From an uncultured Poribacteria bacterium (lineage in GTDB: Bacteria > Poribacteria > WGA-4E > WGA-3G), in assembly GCA_958295855.1 (NCBI GenBank), contig OY282383.1, forward strand, positions 42,707 through 106,706: a stretch of 64,000 nucleotides of DNA, given 5' to 3'. A program made the translations under genes and the position numbers. The notes beneath the pieces are model-generated. The model had not been told where the DNA came from and searched no databases. It worked only from the letters and a program-made list of their open reading frames with translations. This document shows positions 1 to 8,541 of the stretch, piece after piece (position 1 is the stretch's first letter; every line of letters starts with the position of its first letter).

Positions 1-58
1 ACCGCGCAACGGTTGTGAATCGAGCGTTGATTCAAGGGATGAAGTCTTGACGACATTC

Positions 59-87
59 ATGATAACTCAGGTCACTTTTCCTGTCAA
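59..87 (-). promoter_or_regulatory. Leftward sigma70-type promoter at the window edge
   Basis: On the minus strand TTGACA (87-82) is followed by a 17-nt spacer and TATCAT (64-59). It points left, out of the window, so it would drive a gene whose body is not visible. A minus-strand ATG at 60-58 lies inside the -10 and is probably not the start. Confidence 0.5.
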
Positions 88-126
88 GAAAAAACGCCCA
101 CATTACTCATAATGGCGGTAAAAGGA

Positions 127-156
127 AATATACTACAATTACATAAAAATTGTCAA
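127..156 (-). promoter_or_regulatory. Second leftward sigma70-type promoter
   Basis: On the minus strand TTGACA (156-151) is separated by 18 nt from TATATT (132-127). With the site at 59-87 it gives two stacked leftward promoters, divergent from the NHL-gene promoter. Confidence 0.45.
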
Positions 157-201
157 CTCTTTTTGCATCAAACTTAGGGCTATTTCGTTTTTAAATTCCC
201 C

Positions 202-230
202 TTGCGAAATTGCTACCTATTTGCTAAAAT
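202..230 (+). promoter_or_regulatory. Promoter of the NHL-repeat gene
   Basis: TTGCGA (202-207), a 17-nt spacer and TAAAAT (225-230) lie 35 nt upstream of the ATG at 266. The TTGxxx-17-TAAAAT arrangement recurs before other genes in the window. Confidence 0.5.
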
Positions 231-265
231 GGCTATCAATTCATTTGAACACAGGGAGAGAACTC

Positions 266-1126
266 ATGATTTTTGGACAAGGGACACATCAGTATACCGT
301 ACAAGAAAATTGGTGGACACTCCCAGAGGGCTGGGAATTTGGGTGGATTCCCGCTGTCGCCGTTGATTCGCAAGACCGGGTTTACGTCTATAGTCGAAGC
401 GAACACCCGATGGTAGTCTTCGACCGGGATGGTAACTTCCTCGCATCTTGGGGCGATGACATCCTCAAGGACGCACACGGAATTTTCATTGATGCCGAAG
501 ATAACATCTACTGCGTTGAACGGGATACGCATGTCATGCGCAAGTTCACTACCGATGGCGAGCTGCTGATGACGCTCGGCACAGTGGATGAACCGGGCGC
601 AGCAGGCGAGCCTTTCAATATGCCTACAGACTTGGCACTTGGCCCTGATGGTGAAATGTTTATCAGCGACGGTTACGGCAATGCGCGCATCCATAAATTT
701 TCACCTGATGGGGCGTTGATTAAATCTTGGGGACAACCGGGAACAGGCCCCGGCGAGTTTGACCTACCGCACTGTGTCAGGGTCGATGCTCGCAACCGAC
801 TGATGGTTGCTGACAGAGAGAACAATCGCATCCAGTTTTTCACCTTGGATGGGGAGTATATTGAGGAGTGGGGCGACTTGCTGCATCCGGACACTATCTA
901 TATTGACGAAGATGATATTGTCTACGTGGCGGAGCTCGACCAGCGCATCACTATCATGACGTTGGACGGCGAAGTCATCTCTCAATGGGGAAGTGAACGC
1001 GGCAGTACCGCTCCCGGTGAATTTCTTGCCTGTCCACACGGGATTTGGCTGGACTCCCGCGGCGACATCTACGTAGGTGAAGTGCAGGCAGATGCCCGGC
1101 TACAAAAATTCATTCGGCAACGGTAA
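266..1126 (+). CDS. NHL-repeat beta-propeller protein (peptidylglycine alpha-amidating lyase-like fold)
   Basis: A 286-residue protein. The start is the ATG at 266, placed by GGGAGAG at 253-259; an in-frame start at 221 lacks a ribosome site. The sequence is a chain of about six NHL blades with the recurring pattern D-x-x-D-R-V-Y-V and R-I-x-K-F-x-x-D-G-x-x-I-x-x-W-G. The fold is a six-bladed beta-propeller used for ligand binding or, in relatives, peptidylglycine alpha-amidating lyase or lactonase chemistry. I see no signal peptide, so it is probably cytoplasmic. It is a single-gene unit with its own promoter. The substrate cannot be told from sequence. Confidence 0.85.
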   Translation: MIFGQGTHQYTVQENWWTLPEGWEFGWIPAVAVDSQDRVYVYSRSEHPMVVFDRDGNFLASWGDDILKDAHGIFIDAEDNIYCVERDTHVMRKFTTDGELLMTLGTVDEPGAAGEPFNMPTDLALGPDGEMFISDGYGNARIHKFSPDGALIKSWGQPGTGPGEFDLPHCVRVDARNRLMVADRENNRIQFFTLDGEYIEEWGDLLHPDTIYIDEDDIVYVAELDQRITIMTLDGEVISQWGSERGSTAPGEFLACPHGIWLDSRGDIYVGEVQADARLQKFIRQR

Positions 1127-1234
1127 ATTTTCCGTTTTTAGCAATTTTGTATTTTCAGGAGAAGGATTGTTTACAAGCGATAGCGCAGGCGAGCCCTATG
1201 GCATCGCCCCGATAGTCGAAAAGGTTTGACACAG

Positions 1235-2650
1235 ATGGCAGAAAACTTCTCGTTTTTTCAAAAAGTCAACAAGGATTTTGACAAAGCGGCGCAATTCACG
1301 GAACATCCGCCTGGGCTTTTGGAGCATATAAAGAATTGTAACAACTCCTGCCGTTTCACCTTTCCGATTAAACGGGACGATGGCACCATTCAAACGATTC
1401 ACGGATGGCGGGCGGAGCATAGCCACCATAAGCTCCCAACGAAAGGCGGTATCCGTTATAGCATGCTCGTCAACGAGGATGAGATAATGGCACTTGCTGC
1501 CTTGATGACTTACAAGTGCGCCCTTGTTGATGTTCCGTTTGGCGGCGCGAAAGGCGGCATTCAACTGGATAGAAGCGAGTATTCAGAAAGCGAATTGGAA
1601 CGCATCACCCGCCGCTATACTTATGAACTGATTCAGAAGAACTACATCGGGCCGGGCATAGATGTGCCAGCACCGGATTTCGGGACAGGTGAAGCCGAGA
1701 TGGCATGGATTCTGGATACATATCTTACGATGCACCCGGATAAACTGAATGCTATCGCATGTGTGACGGGAAAGCCGATTGAACAAAATGGGATTCAGGG
1801 ACGGAAGGAGGCAACCGGACGCGGCGTTGTGTTCGGCTTGCAAGAGGCGTGCAGCTACGCGGACGATATGAAACAGGTTGGGCTGTCCCCCGGTTTACAG
1901 GGGAAAACTGTCATCGTCCAAGGCTTTGGCAATGTTGGGTATCATACCGCCAAGTTTCTGACAGAATCTGAGGCAAGTGTCATCGGCATCGCCGAGATAG
2001 ATGGTGCCATCTATAATCCGAAGGGGCTTGATGTTGAAAAAGTCGCTATGTGTCGTGCGGAAACGGGTTCGATTTGCCATTATCCGGATGCTGTAGTCAT
2101 TGAGAATCCGCTCGACAGCTTGGCGTTGGCATGCGATATTCTCGTGCCGGCAGCATTGGAAAACCAGCTCACGGTGGCGAACGCGCCACGTATCAACGCG
2201 CGCATCATCGCCGAAGCCGCAAATGGACCCACAACGACAAACGCCGACGCGATTCTCCAAAAACGGGGAATTCTGATTATTCCAGATACCTATCTCAATG
2301 CCGGTGGTGTCACCGTCTCCTATTTTGAATGGCTACGCAACCTATGGCATGTCCGGTTCGGCAGGCTCGGGCGGCGTTTTGAGGAAAATACACACAACGT
2401 CATGCTTCGCGCTGTTGAGAAAGCCACCGGCTATCAGTTTTCAGACGATGAACGTGAACTGATGCACGGTGCTGATGAAGAAGACCTGGTGAATTCAGGG
2501 CTTCAGGATACGATGGCAAATGCCTATCAGGAGATTCGCGAAACCCAACGGTGCCACGGAAACCCGGCTGTGGATTGTCGAACTGCGGCCTTTATCAATG
2601 CAATCAATAAAATTGCGGTGTGCTATCTACAGTTGGGCATCTTCCCTTAG
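1235..2650 (+). CDS. gdhA: Glu/Leu/Phe/Val dehydrogenase (glutamate dehydrogenase)
   Basis: A 471-residue enzyme interconverting glutamate and 2-oxoglutarate plus ammonia with NAD(P). The N-terminal substrate domain has H-K-L-P-T-K-G-G-I-R-Y and the lysine-bearing P-F-G-G-A-K-G-G-I segment, then G-P-G-I-D-V-P-A-P-D. The Rossmann domain has V-Q-G-F-G-N-V-G and E-A-A-N-G-P-T-T. I chose the ATG at 1235, with AAGG ten bases upstream, over the TTG at 1226. The C-terminus is somewhat longer than in compact hexameric enzymes. Cofactor preference is not determined. Confidence 0.93.
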   Translation: MAENFSFFQKVNKDFDKAAQFTEHPPGLLEHIKNCNNSCRFTFPIKRDDGTIQTIHGWRAEHSHHKLPTKGGIRYSMLVNEDEIMALAALMTYKCALVDVPFGGAKGGIQLDRSEYSESELERITRRYTYELIQKNYIGPGIDVPAPDFGTGEAEMAWILDTYLTMHPDKLNAIACVTGKPIEQNGIQGRKEATGRGVVFGLQEACSYADDMKQVGLSPGLQGKTVIVQGFGNVGYHTAKFLTESEASVIGIAEIDGAIYNPKGLDVEKVAMCRAETGSICHYPDAVVIENPLDSLALACDILVPAALENQLTVANAPRINARIIAEAANGPTTTNADAILQKRGILIIPDTYLNAGGVTVSYFEWLRNLWHVRFGRLGRRFEENTHNVMLRAVEKATGYQFSDDERELMHGADEEDLVNSGLQDTMANAYQEIRETQRCHGNPAVDCRTAAFINAINKIAVCYLQLGIFP

Positions 2651-2680
2651 TAGTGCAGAATCCACAGAATGGTGATACAA

Positions 2681-3286
2681 ATGGCTTATAGCGACTTTAC
2701 CTTAGCATCGGTGTTATCAACCTTTCAATTGAAAATGGTTGAATCTGTCGGCCTCTTTTCTGAAATGGAGCCGGTCGCACCGCGCGCCCATTTTACAAAA
2801 GAGTTAGCGAAAAAGGTGCCGTTAGCGACTGCTATCGGAACGGAGAAGGCACGCTCGGAACTCATTGTCGCCGATCTGCTGTTTGAACTCCGCGAACACT
2901 TTGAGGCACGCATCAGTCTTTTTTCTGGGGTTGACTTCAACGTTGATGCCGAGAACGACTTAACCGGTGTCTGCGATTTTTTGGTAAGCCTGTCGCCAGG
3001 GCAAATTGTTTTAGAGGCTCCGGTCATTATCGTTGTTGAGGCAAAGAAGGAGAACGTGATCGGCGGGCTCGGGCAGTGTGCCGCCGAAATGGTCGCCGCC
3101 CAACGTTTTAATGTAGAAAAAGAAAATAACGTCTCCTGCATTTATGGGGCTGTCACGTCGGGAACAGACTGGATGTTTCTCAAATTGGAGGAAAAGTACC
3201 TGTACATTGATTTGACAATCTACCAAATCGCGCAGTGCGAAAAAATCTTCGGCATTCTCTCAAACATGGTAGCCCAAAAAGCATGA
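2681..3286 (+). CDS. Conserved hypothetical protein with PD-(D/E)XK nuclease-like core
   Basis: A 201-residue protein starting M-A-Y-S-D-F-T-L. It follows gdhA by 30 nt, probably on the same transcript. The start at 2681 is preferred because GGTGAT lies 5 nt upstream; 2669 is an in-frame alternative. The middle holds an acidic residue in V-C-D-F-L-V, then V-V-E-A-K-K, then G-L-G-Q-C-A-A-E-M-V-A-A-Q. This spacing resembles the D...ExK core of restriction-endonuclease-like folds, as in widespread uncharacterised cyanobacterial and filamentous-bacterial families. Nuclease activity is inference only. Confidence 0.7.
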   Translation: MAYSDFTLASVLSTFQLKMVESVGLFSEMEPVAPRAHFTKELAKKVPLATAIGTEKARSELIVADLLFELREHFEARISLFSGVDFNVDAENDLTGVCDFLVSLSPGQIVLEAPVIIVVEAKKENVIGGLGQCAAEMVAAQRFNVEKENNVSCIYGAVTSGTDWMFLKLEEKYLYIDLTIYQIAQCEKIFGILSNMVAQKA

Positions 3287-3360
3287 GACATTCACGCGAC
3301 GGCTCCAGTTTACACCAAATTAGACAAAGTGGTGTGGGGGAGTCGCGCGTTTTCCTTATT

Positions 3361-3465
3361 GTCTGAATCGCGGATTATCACGGAGTACACGGATAAACGC
3401 GGATTTTAAGAGGGTGTCTCTTCTCCGCGTTAATCTGCGTCATCTGCGTAATCCGCGATTCAGAC
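3361..3465. repeat. R1 repeat pair in inverted orientation
   Basis: The left arm starts GTCTGAATCGCGGATTA at 3361. The right arm ends in its complement TAATCCGCGATTCAGAC at 3465. Arms of about 40 nt flank a roughly 20-nt centre, so the unit could form a cruciform or long hairpin. The arms are imperfect repeats of CGCGGATT spaced 9-12 bases apart. With the adjacent R3 pair it fills most of the 327-bp gap before pdxJ. Confidence 0.8.
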
Positions 3466-3487
3466 AAGGAGGAGGGTAGGCCCGCGT

Positions 3488-3578
3488 ACTATACACCTGT
3501 CGCCCCGCTGGGGCTAAAGATGAGCATCGCAACCCGGCCCCCGGACAAAGCCCCGTAGGGGCGGTATGTGTATAGCAG
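3488..3578. repeat. R3 repeat pair in inverted orientation
   Basis: CTATACACCTGTCGCCCCGC lies on the left and GTAGGGGCGGTATGTGTATAG on the right, about 50 bases apart. Each arm carries an internal GCCCC...GGGGC hairpin. The family recurs at 16 kb, 28 kb, 47-48 kb, 53 kb and 57 kb. Confidence 0.7.
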
Positions 3579-3613
3579 CGCAACACGGCTAAGCCCAATT
3601 ATTTGGAGGAAAA

Positions 3614-4348
3614 ATGACAGCATTAAGCGTCAACGTAAACAAAGTTGCAACATTGCGAAATTCACGAGGCGGCAACATTCCAAATCTCCTCGTTGCTGTG
3701 GAAACCTGCCTTGTCGCAGGCGCACAAGGGATAACAGTGCATCCCCGTGCGGATGAACGACATATTAAACCCGCAGATGTCTATACCCTCGCGGAACGGT
3801 TAAGGCTTTATCCTCGCATTGAATATAACATTGAGGGGGATGCTCGCCCAGACCTCATTGAAATGGTCCTTCGCACAAAACCCACGCAATGCACCCTCGT
3901 TCCCGTTGTGGCGGGTGAGATAACAAGCCACACCGTTTGGGATATCCGAAAAGATGGAGACATGCTGCTCCCTATAATAGCCTCGCTGAAGAAGGCTGGT
4001 ATCCGCGTTAGCCTGTTTAGCGGGACCGATGTGGAGCAGATAGCGATGACGCGCGACATCGGCGCAGATAGGATTGAGCTCTACACAGCACCGTATGCGA
4101 TGGCACAAACGGAAGCGGAGATTGAACGCGAATTCGCGCTGTTGGCGCGTGCAGCGGAGAAGGCTGTTGATTTAGGGCTTGGTGTCAACGCCGGGCACGA
4201 TCTCAATCTTGAAAACCTCCCTCGGATGCAGAAATTACCAGGGCTCCTTGAAGTCTCTATTGGGCACCATTTGATGGCGGATGCGCTCTATATGGGGCTG
4301 GCAGCCGCCGTTAAGGCATACCGTGGTGCATTAGGGCAAGACATCTGA
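3614..4348 (+). CDS. pdxJ: Pyridoxine 5'-phosphate synthase
   Basis: A 244-residue TIM-barrel enzyme of the DXP-dependent vitamin B6 route, condensing 1-deoxyxylulose 5-phosphate with 3-amino-2-oxopropyl phosphate. Diagnostic segments are the N-terminal L-S-V-N-V-N-K-V-A-T-L-R-N-S-R, I-T-V-H-P-R-x-D-x-R-H-I and the C-terminal N-A-G-H-D-L-N-L-x-N-L and E-V-S-I-G-H-H-L-M-A-D. GGAGG lies at 3604-3608. The stop overlaps the next gene by one base (TGATG), so translation is coupled to the HAD phosphatase. Confidence 0.95.
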   Translation: MTALSVNVNKVATLRNSRGGNIPNLLVAVETCLVAGAQGITVHPRADERHIKPADVYTLAERLRLYPRIEYNIEGDARPDLIEMVLRTKPTQCTLVPVVAGEITSHTVWDIRKDGDMLLPIIASLKKAGIRVSLFSGTDVEQIAMTRDIGADRIELYTAPYAMAQTEAEIEREFALLARAAEKAVDLGLGVNAGHDLNLENLPRMQKLPGLLEVSIGHHLMADALYMGLAAAVKAYRGALGQDI

Positions 4349-4983
4349 TGAAAAAAACGTGTGCTATCTTCGACCTGGATGGAACGATTATCCGTCTCTC
4401 CTCAGAGCAGGTTTTTCTCAAGTATCTATTGAACCACGGCGAAATCCCGATACCGAATCTACTTGCGTGGGTATCCAATTTTCTGAAGGTGAAGTCAATT
4501 CCACAGGCGAAATCGAATAAAATCCACCTCCGCGGTCTAAAACAAAATCACCTCTATGAGATTGCGCAACACTGCTTTGTTGAATCGCTCCGAGCGAGCA
4601 TCGCGCCTCACATTTCGGCCCTGCTACATGCCCACCGTGCCGAAGGTCGAACGGTTATCCTGATGTCGGGCTCGTTGTCGTTCCTCGTTCAACCGTTCCA
4701 TGAGCATTTTCAAACCGACATCATGGTTTCGCACGAGCTGGAGGTGGTTGACGGAAGGTTTACAGGGCGGCGCGTTGGGTTGCACCCTTATGCACAGAAC
4801 AAGGCGACCTTCGCGAAGCAACTGGCTACAACGCATGGGTTTGACTTGAGCCAGTCTTATGCGTATGGAAATCACTACACAGATGCATACAAACTGGAAT
4901 TGTTTGGCCATCCTGTTGCTGTTAATCCTGACCGGCGCCTCCGGCAGATAGCCACAGAGAGGCATTGGCGGATAGAATTGTAG
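4348..4983 (+). CDS. HAD-superfamily (IB, SerB-like) phosphatase
   Basis: A 211-residue hydrolase. Motif I D-L-D-G-T-I sits near residue 9, motif II is L-M-S-G-S, motif III is the lysine in Q-N-K-A-T-F, and motif IV is A-Y-G-N-H-Y-T-D-A-Y followed by G-H-P-V-A-V-N-P-D, as in HAD-IB phosphoserine-phosphatase-like proteins. Motif IV usually reads G-D-S-x-x-D; here the first acidic residue is replaced (G-N-H-Y-T-D) and only the second Asp remains. The substrate is unknown. It starts inside the pdxJ stop codon. Confidence 0.85.
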   Translation: MKKTCAIFDLDGTIIRLSSEQVFLKYLLNHGEIPIPNLLAWVSNFLKVKSIPQAKSNKIHLRGLKQNHLYEIAQHCFVESLRASIAPHISALLHAHRAEGRTVILMSGSLSFLVQPFHEHFQTDIMVSHELEVVDGRFTGRRVGLHPYAQNKATFAKQLATTHGFDLSQSYAYGNHYTDAYKLELFGHPVAVNPDRRLRQIATERHWRIEL

Positions 4984-5010
4984 GAACAAGAGTTATCGGT
5001 TAACTGATAA

Positions 5011-5724
5011 ATGCGGCTTGAAAAATACATCGCTACCTCAGGCATCGCCTCTCGGCGGACTGCCAAAAAGAGCATCCGAGCGGGATGCGTCACTGTCAAC
5101 GGAGAACCCGTTTTCATTCCTGGACACCCGATTGATGAGGAAACGGATTGCATTGAATTTGAGGGAAAGCGGGTTGAACCCCTTACACAGCATATCTATC
5201 TTATGCTGAATAAACCTGCTGGCTACGTGACAACGCGCCGCGATGAACGCGGCCGCCCTACCGTCATGCATCTGGTGGCAGCCCTCCCGGCTTCAATCTA
5301 TCCGATAGGCCGCCTGGATTTGGAGACTGAGGGACTTCTCCTCTTCACAAACGACGGAGAATTCGCTCATCGATTAATGCATCCAAGCCACCAGATTGAA
5401 AAAACCTATCTCGCATGGGTAAAGGGAATGCCAAGCGAGCGGGCAATTCAACGTTTGCGGGAAGGTGTCACTATTCCTACCGGGAAAACGGTGCCAGCGA
5501 AAGTCAAACGCCTAAAAGTAAACAAGGAAGGTGTGTCAACACAGTGTGAGGTAGTAATTCATGAAGGAAAAAAACGGCAGGTACGGTTGATGTTTAAGGC
5601 TGTGGGGCATCCCGTGCTTCGTTTAAAGCGGGTGCGAATTGGGAATTTGAGGTTGAGCAATCTCCCACAGGGGCAGTATCGATTTCTGACCCCGGGGGAG
5701 ATTACCGAGTTGAAGCGATTGTAA
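5011..5724 (+). CDS. RsuA/RluB/RluE-family pseudouridine synthase
   Basis: A 237-residue rRNA modification enzyme. An N-terminal S4 RNA-binding domain (R-L-E-K-Y-I-A-T-S-G-I-A-S-R-R) is followed by the catalytic domain with the signature G-R-L-D-L-E-T-E-G-L-L-L-F-T-N-D-G, containing the catalytic Asp, and the C-terminal G-K-K-R-Q-V-R-L-M-F. It isomerises a uridine in rRNA; RluB (23S) and RsuA (16S) cannot be separated from sequence alone. The upstream ribosome site is weak. Confidence 0.92.
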   Translation: MRLEKYIATSGIASRRTAKKSIRAGCVTVNGEPVFIPGHPIDEETDCIEFEGKRVEPLTQHIYLMLNKPAGYVTTRRDERGRPTVMHLVAALPASIYPIGRLDLETEGLLLFTNDGEFAHRLMHPSHQIEKTYLAWVKGMPSERAIQRLREGVTIPTGKTVPAKVKRLKVNKEGVSTQCEVVIHEGKKRQVRLMFKAVGHPVLRLKRVRIGNLRLSNLPQGQYRFLTPGEITELKRL

Positions 5725-5756
5725 GCACGGTGTGAAACCGCGCCTAACGTAGCTTG

Positions 5757-6656
5757 TTATTTGGAATTCGCCAAATCCTTGACATGCTCCAGCTGTGCTT
5801 CAGCACTCTGTCTGATATTTTCATCGGTCGCGTGATGCACTAACTTCTCAAGCACCGCTATCGCCTCTTCAAAATGCCCTTTGACGGCATAGGTTGTGCC
5901 GAGATAATATTGGGCAGGTTCATAGACATCGCTTTTCGGATACGTGTCTATGACAGCCCGGAAGTGCGTGACTGCTTTTTCAAAATACACGTCGGCGTTT
6001 TCCTGTCCTTCAATCAACATACCGTAAGCGAGTCCCAATTGGTTATGCAAGTTTGGGATGAGCTCTGTGCGGTTTCTCGGGTCATGTTCAAACGCTTTCT
6101 TGCTGAGCGGGAGTGCCTTTTCAAGCTGCTTCCGTTCTAGATAGGTGAGCGCGAGCTGAGCGTTCAGTTTTGCATCGTCCGGTGTTTTCTCAAGTTCGGC
6201 GAGTTTTTCCTGGAAGGCCTCCTCTTTTGCCAAGGCAGCTTCTATCACCGGTACGAATTCGTCCGGGTTGATGAACCCTACTTGCTTGGCAATCGTGCCA
6301 CCGTCCGGGCTCGCGAAAACGATTGTCGGGTATCCGGGGACTTCATACCGCGCGAGGGCTTCTCTATTCTCAGGATGTTCGCTATCTTCAGGGTTTACTT
6401 TGATGGTAACGAACTTTTTGGACATCTCGATAATGCGAGCGTCCGTAAATGTTTCGGCATCCAGCCGATCACACGAGGGTCACCAGTCGGTATAGAAGTC
6501 CAGCATAACGAGTTTGCCGGTTTTCGAGGCTTCTTTCATACCGGCCTCAAGCAATTTTCCCCATTTCACCTCTTCACTCGCGATGAGCGAGGGTATTGTG
6601 CCTACGAGTAGGAGTAGCACAACAAGTGAGATGCAGCGAAAAACAGAATTAAACAT
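5757..6656 (-). CDS. Exported thioredoxin-fold/TPR selenoprotein candidate (in-frame UGA = Sec59)
   Basis: Read from the ATG at 6656 (GGAGAAACGTA just upstream), the frame is a signal peptide (residues 1-27, long leucine/valine core), then K-L-V-M-L-D-F-Y-T-D-W-[TGA]-P-S-C-D-R-L, and continues open for 240 more codons. The TGA (6482-6480) sits exactly where thioredoxins have the first Cys of WCxxC, giving U-P-S-C. The cis-proline segment V-P-G-Y-P-T-I-V-F follows, then several TPR repeats (about 150-290). Eleven bases after the UGA is a stem TCGGC/GCCGA with loop TGGAT, matching bacterial SECIS geometry. Standard gene calling would truncate this gene to an ATG at 6425 and lose the signal peptide and active site. 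The predicted role is periplasmic disulfide or redox chemistry. A TGC-to-TGA mutation or sequencing error is the alternative. Confidence 0.8.
6454..6482 (-). promoter_or_regulatory. Putative bacterial SECIS element
   Basis: UGA at 6482-6480, an 11-nt linker, 5-bp stem TCGGC (6468-6464), loop TGGAT with G in its second position, and closing arm GCCGA (6458-6454). A lower 3-bp stem TGT/ACA can extend it. Linker length, stem length and loop G match the E. coli fdhF-type recoding element. Confidence 0.65.
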
Positions 6657-6773
6657 TACGTTTCTCCTTTTTTGTTAAATGGTATGTTCGTTTTCGATTC
6701 CATTGGTTACGGGCAGTGCTGGTAGCTGCGACGCTTTCGAACTTGAAAAGCGTGCCTACACTTGAAAAGCACG

Positions 6774-6971
6774 CTATGCTTCAGTTCGCGTGCCTTCGCG
6801 TTGCTCAAGTGCTGCTGCGCTGGTTGTTTTACTTGACAGCGTTGTGCGGCACTTGACACAGGTAGTAATAATTCTCACCAGTTGTTTCTGTCTGCCAACA
6901 TAGGACTGATTCTGCTCTGTTTGTACGTGCCTTTGGCAGCGAGGGCACCACTGTTGTTTTGTTCCTAACAC
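6774..6971 (-). CDS. Small zinc-ribbon protein
   Basis: A 65-residue ORF from a GTG at 6971 with AGGAG six bases upstream. It has W-C-P-R-C-Q near the N-terminus and T-C-V-K-C-R about 27 residues later, a CxxC...CxxC zinc ribbon. The tail is low-complexity. It lies between mnmE and the selenoprotein candidate on the same strand. An overlapping ORF in another frame (M-R-V-R-N-K-T) also has an RBS, but lacks the paired CxxC logic. The function is unknown. Confidence 0.55.
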   Translation of the reverse strand: MLGTKQQWCPRCQRHVQTEQNQSYVGRQKQLVRIITTCVKCRTTLSSKTTSAAALEQREGTRTEA

Positions 6972-7094
6972 GCATCACTCCTTTGTGATACTGTGTCCAG
7001 CTCTGTTCGCAAGCTTCTCCGAAACTTGCAAGCAGACAATAGATACACCGTATCACGATAAAAGTTCCTTTTTTTTTCCTTGCCTCAACGAACA

Positions 7095-8483
7095 TCACTT
7101 GCCAACGCAGAACTGTGAGAAGATTCTGTCGAGAATATCTTCAGTTGTTGTTTTGCCAACGATATCGCCGAGGCTATCTAGGCTGATGTGCAGGTCTACG
7201 GAGACGAGTTCTGGGGGCATGCCGTTTGCTAAGCTCTCTATTGCATAATTGAGCCCTTCATAGGCACGCCGCAGGGCCTCTTTGTGACGTGCGTTGGTTA
7301 CAATCGGCGATTCGCCCAGAACGAATTCTCCGCCAAGCAGTTCTTCACGGAGGGCAATTTTCAGGGCCTCAATGCCTTTGCCTTCAGGAATTGCTGTCTG
7401 AACAACTCGCTTTTTCGGGCAATAGGCACGTAACGCCTCAGCGTGTGTGACGACAGGCAAGTCAACTTTGTTCAAAATGAAAATAGCCCTGTGCGATTTC
7501 GCTGTCTGTAAAAGTTCTATGTCCGCTTCATTTAAAGGGTGCGATGCATCGAACATCAGCAGTAGGAATTCTGCCTGATTGAGCACCGCTTTGCTCCGTT
7601 GAACGCCTTGTTGTTCAACAATGTCAGTCGTCTGTCGGATACCCGCGGTATCGATGAGGTTCAGCGCGATGCCGTCAAGATTAATCGCTTCCTCAAGCGT
7701 ATCGCGCGTGGTGCCGGGAATATCCGTGACAATCGCGCGCGCTGTCTGAACGAGGGCGTTAAGTAGACTCGATTTCCCGACATTTGGTTTGCCCAGAATG
7801 GCGACAGTGATGCCTTCCTTAATGAGCCTTCCTTCCGAAGCAGTTTGTAGCAGGTGCATTAAATCTACCTGAATCGCTCGCGCCGTTTGGAGTTGCGTTT
7901 TCACCTTCATGAAATCCAGGGCTTCCTCCGGAAAATCGATGGAGGCTTCAATTTCTGCCAGCAAGCTTGCGAGCCTATCGCTGAGGCGATTCACAGTCTC
8001 CGAAAGTTTTCCTTCGAGGGCATTGAGTGCGATTTTCCGGCTAAGTTCCGTTTTTGAACCGATGAGTTCTGCGACAGCTTCAGCCTGCGCGAGGTCGAGT
8101 CTGCCGTTAAGGAAGGCGCGTTTGGTAAATTCCCCGGGTGCTGCAAGCCGGGCACCAGCCTTGACTACCAGTTCAAGTACGGCTGTTAGCGGGACAATCC
8201 CTCCGTGGCAGTTAAATTCAACGATGTCTTCGGCAGTATACGTCTTCGGTGCGCGCATGATACCGAGCAGCACTTCATCAATGCGTTCACCGGATGCGGT
8301 TGTATCTACGACATGCCCGTAAGTCAGTGTATGCGTCGGCAGTTCGGCGGGTGAAACTGCACGTGGCGAACGAAACAGTTGACAGGCGATAGGAATCGCA
8401 AGCGAACCACTGACGCGTACTATGCCGATGCCGCCTTCGCCCCGCGGTGTTGCGATAGCAGCGATGGTATCGTGGAATTCCAT
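7095..8483 (-). CDS. mnmE: tRNA uridine-5-carboxymethylaminomethyl modification GTPase MnmE
   Basis: A 462-residue GTPase that, with MnmG, installs the cmnm5 group at wobble U34 of tRNAs. The folate-binding N-domain ([20 protein letters not shown]) is followed by helices and the inserted G domain with [27 protein letters not shown] and N-K-V-D. The C-terminus is F-C-V-G-K, with the conserved cysteine. It is full length and in the classic order after jag. Confidence 0.97.
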   Translation of the reverse strand: MEFHDTIAAIATPRGEGGIGIVRVSGSLAIPIACQLFRSPRAVSPAELPTHTLTYGHVVDTTASGERIDEVLLGIMRAPKTYTAEDIVEFNCHGGIVPLTAVLELVVKAGARLAAPGEFTKRAFLNGRLDLAQAEAVAELIGSKTELSRKIALNALEGKLSETVNRLSDRLASLLAEIEASIDFPEEALDFMKVKTQLQTARAIQVDLMHLLQTASEGRLIKEGITVAILGKPNVGKSSLLNALVQTARAIVTDIPGTTRDTLEEAINLDGIALNLIDTAGIRQTTDIVEQQGVQRSKAVLNQAEFLLLMFDASHPLNEADIELLQTAKSHRAIFILNKVDLPVVTHAEALRAYCPKKRVVQTAIPEGKGIEALKIALREELLGGEFVLGESPIVTNARHKEALRRAYEGLNYAIESLANGMPPELVSVDLHISLDSLGDIVGKTTTEDILDRIFSQFCVGK

Positions 8484-8541
8484 AACTTCGCCTCATCAGG
8501 CATCTCGGTACAGGCACTGGGGCCCGACTATCAGGGCTAGT

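Noticed and set aside
1167..1229. 20-codon leader ORF (TTG start) before gdhA with AGGAGAAGG
   Set aside because: The RBS-like sequence is good but the start is TTG and the peptide has no features; not enough to call a gene.
5757..6425. Truncated TPR protein starting at 6425, or a pseudogene with a premature stop
   Set aside because: The upstream frame holds a signal peptide, an RBS and the thioredoxin active-site context, and the stop is UGA exactly at a redox-cysteine position with a SECIS-like hairpin. Recoding explains all of this better.
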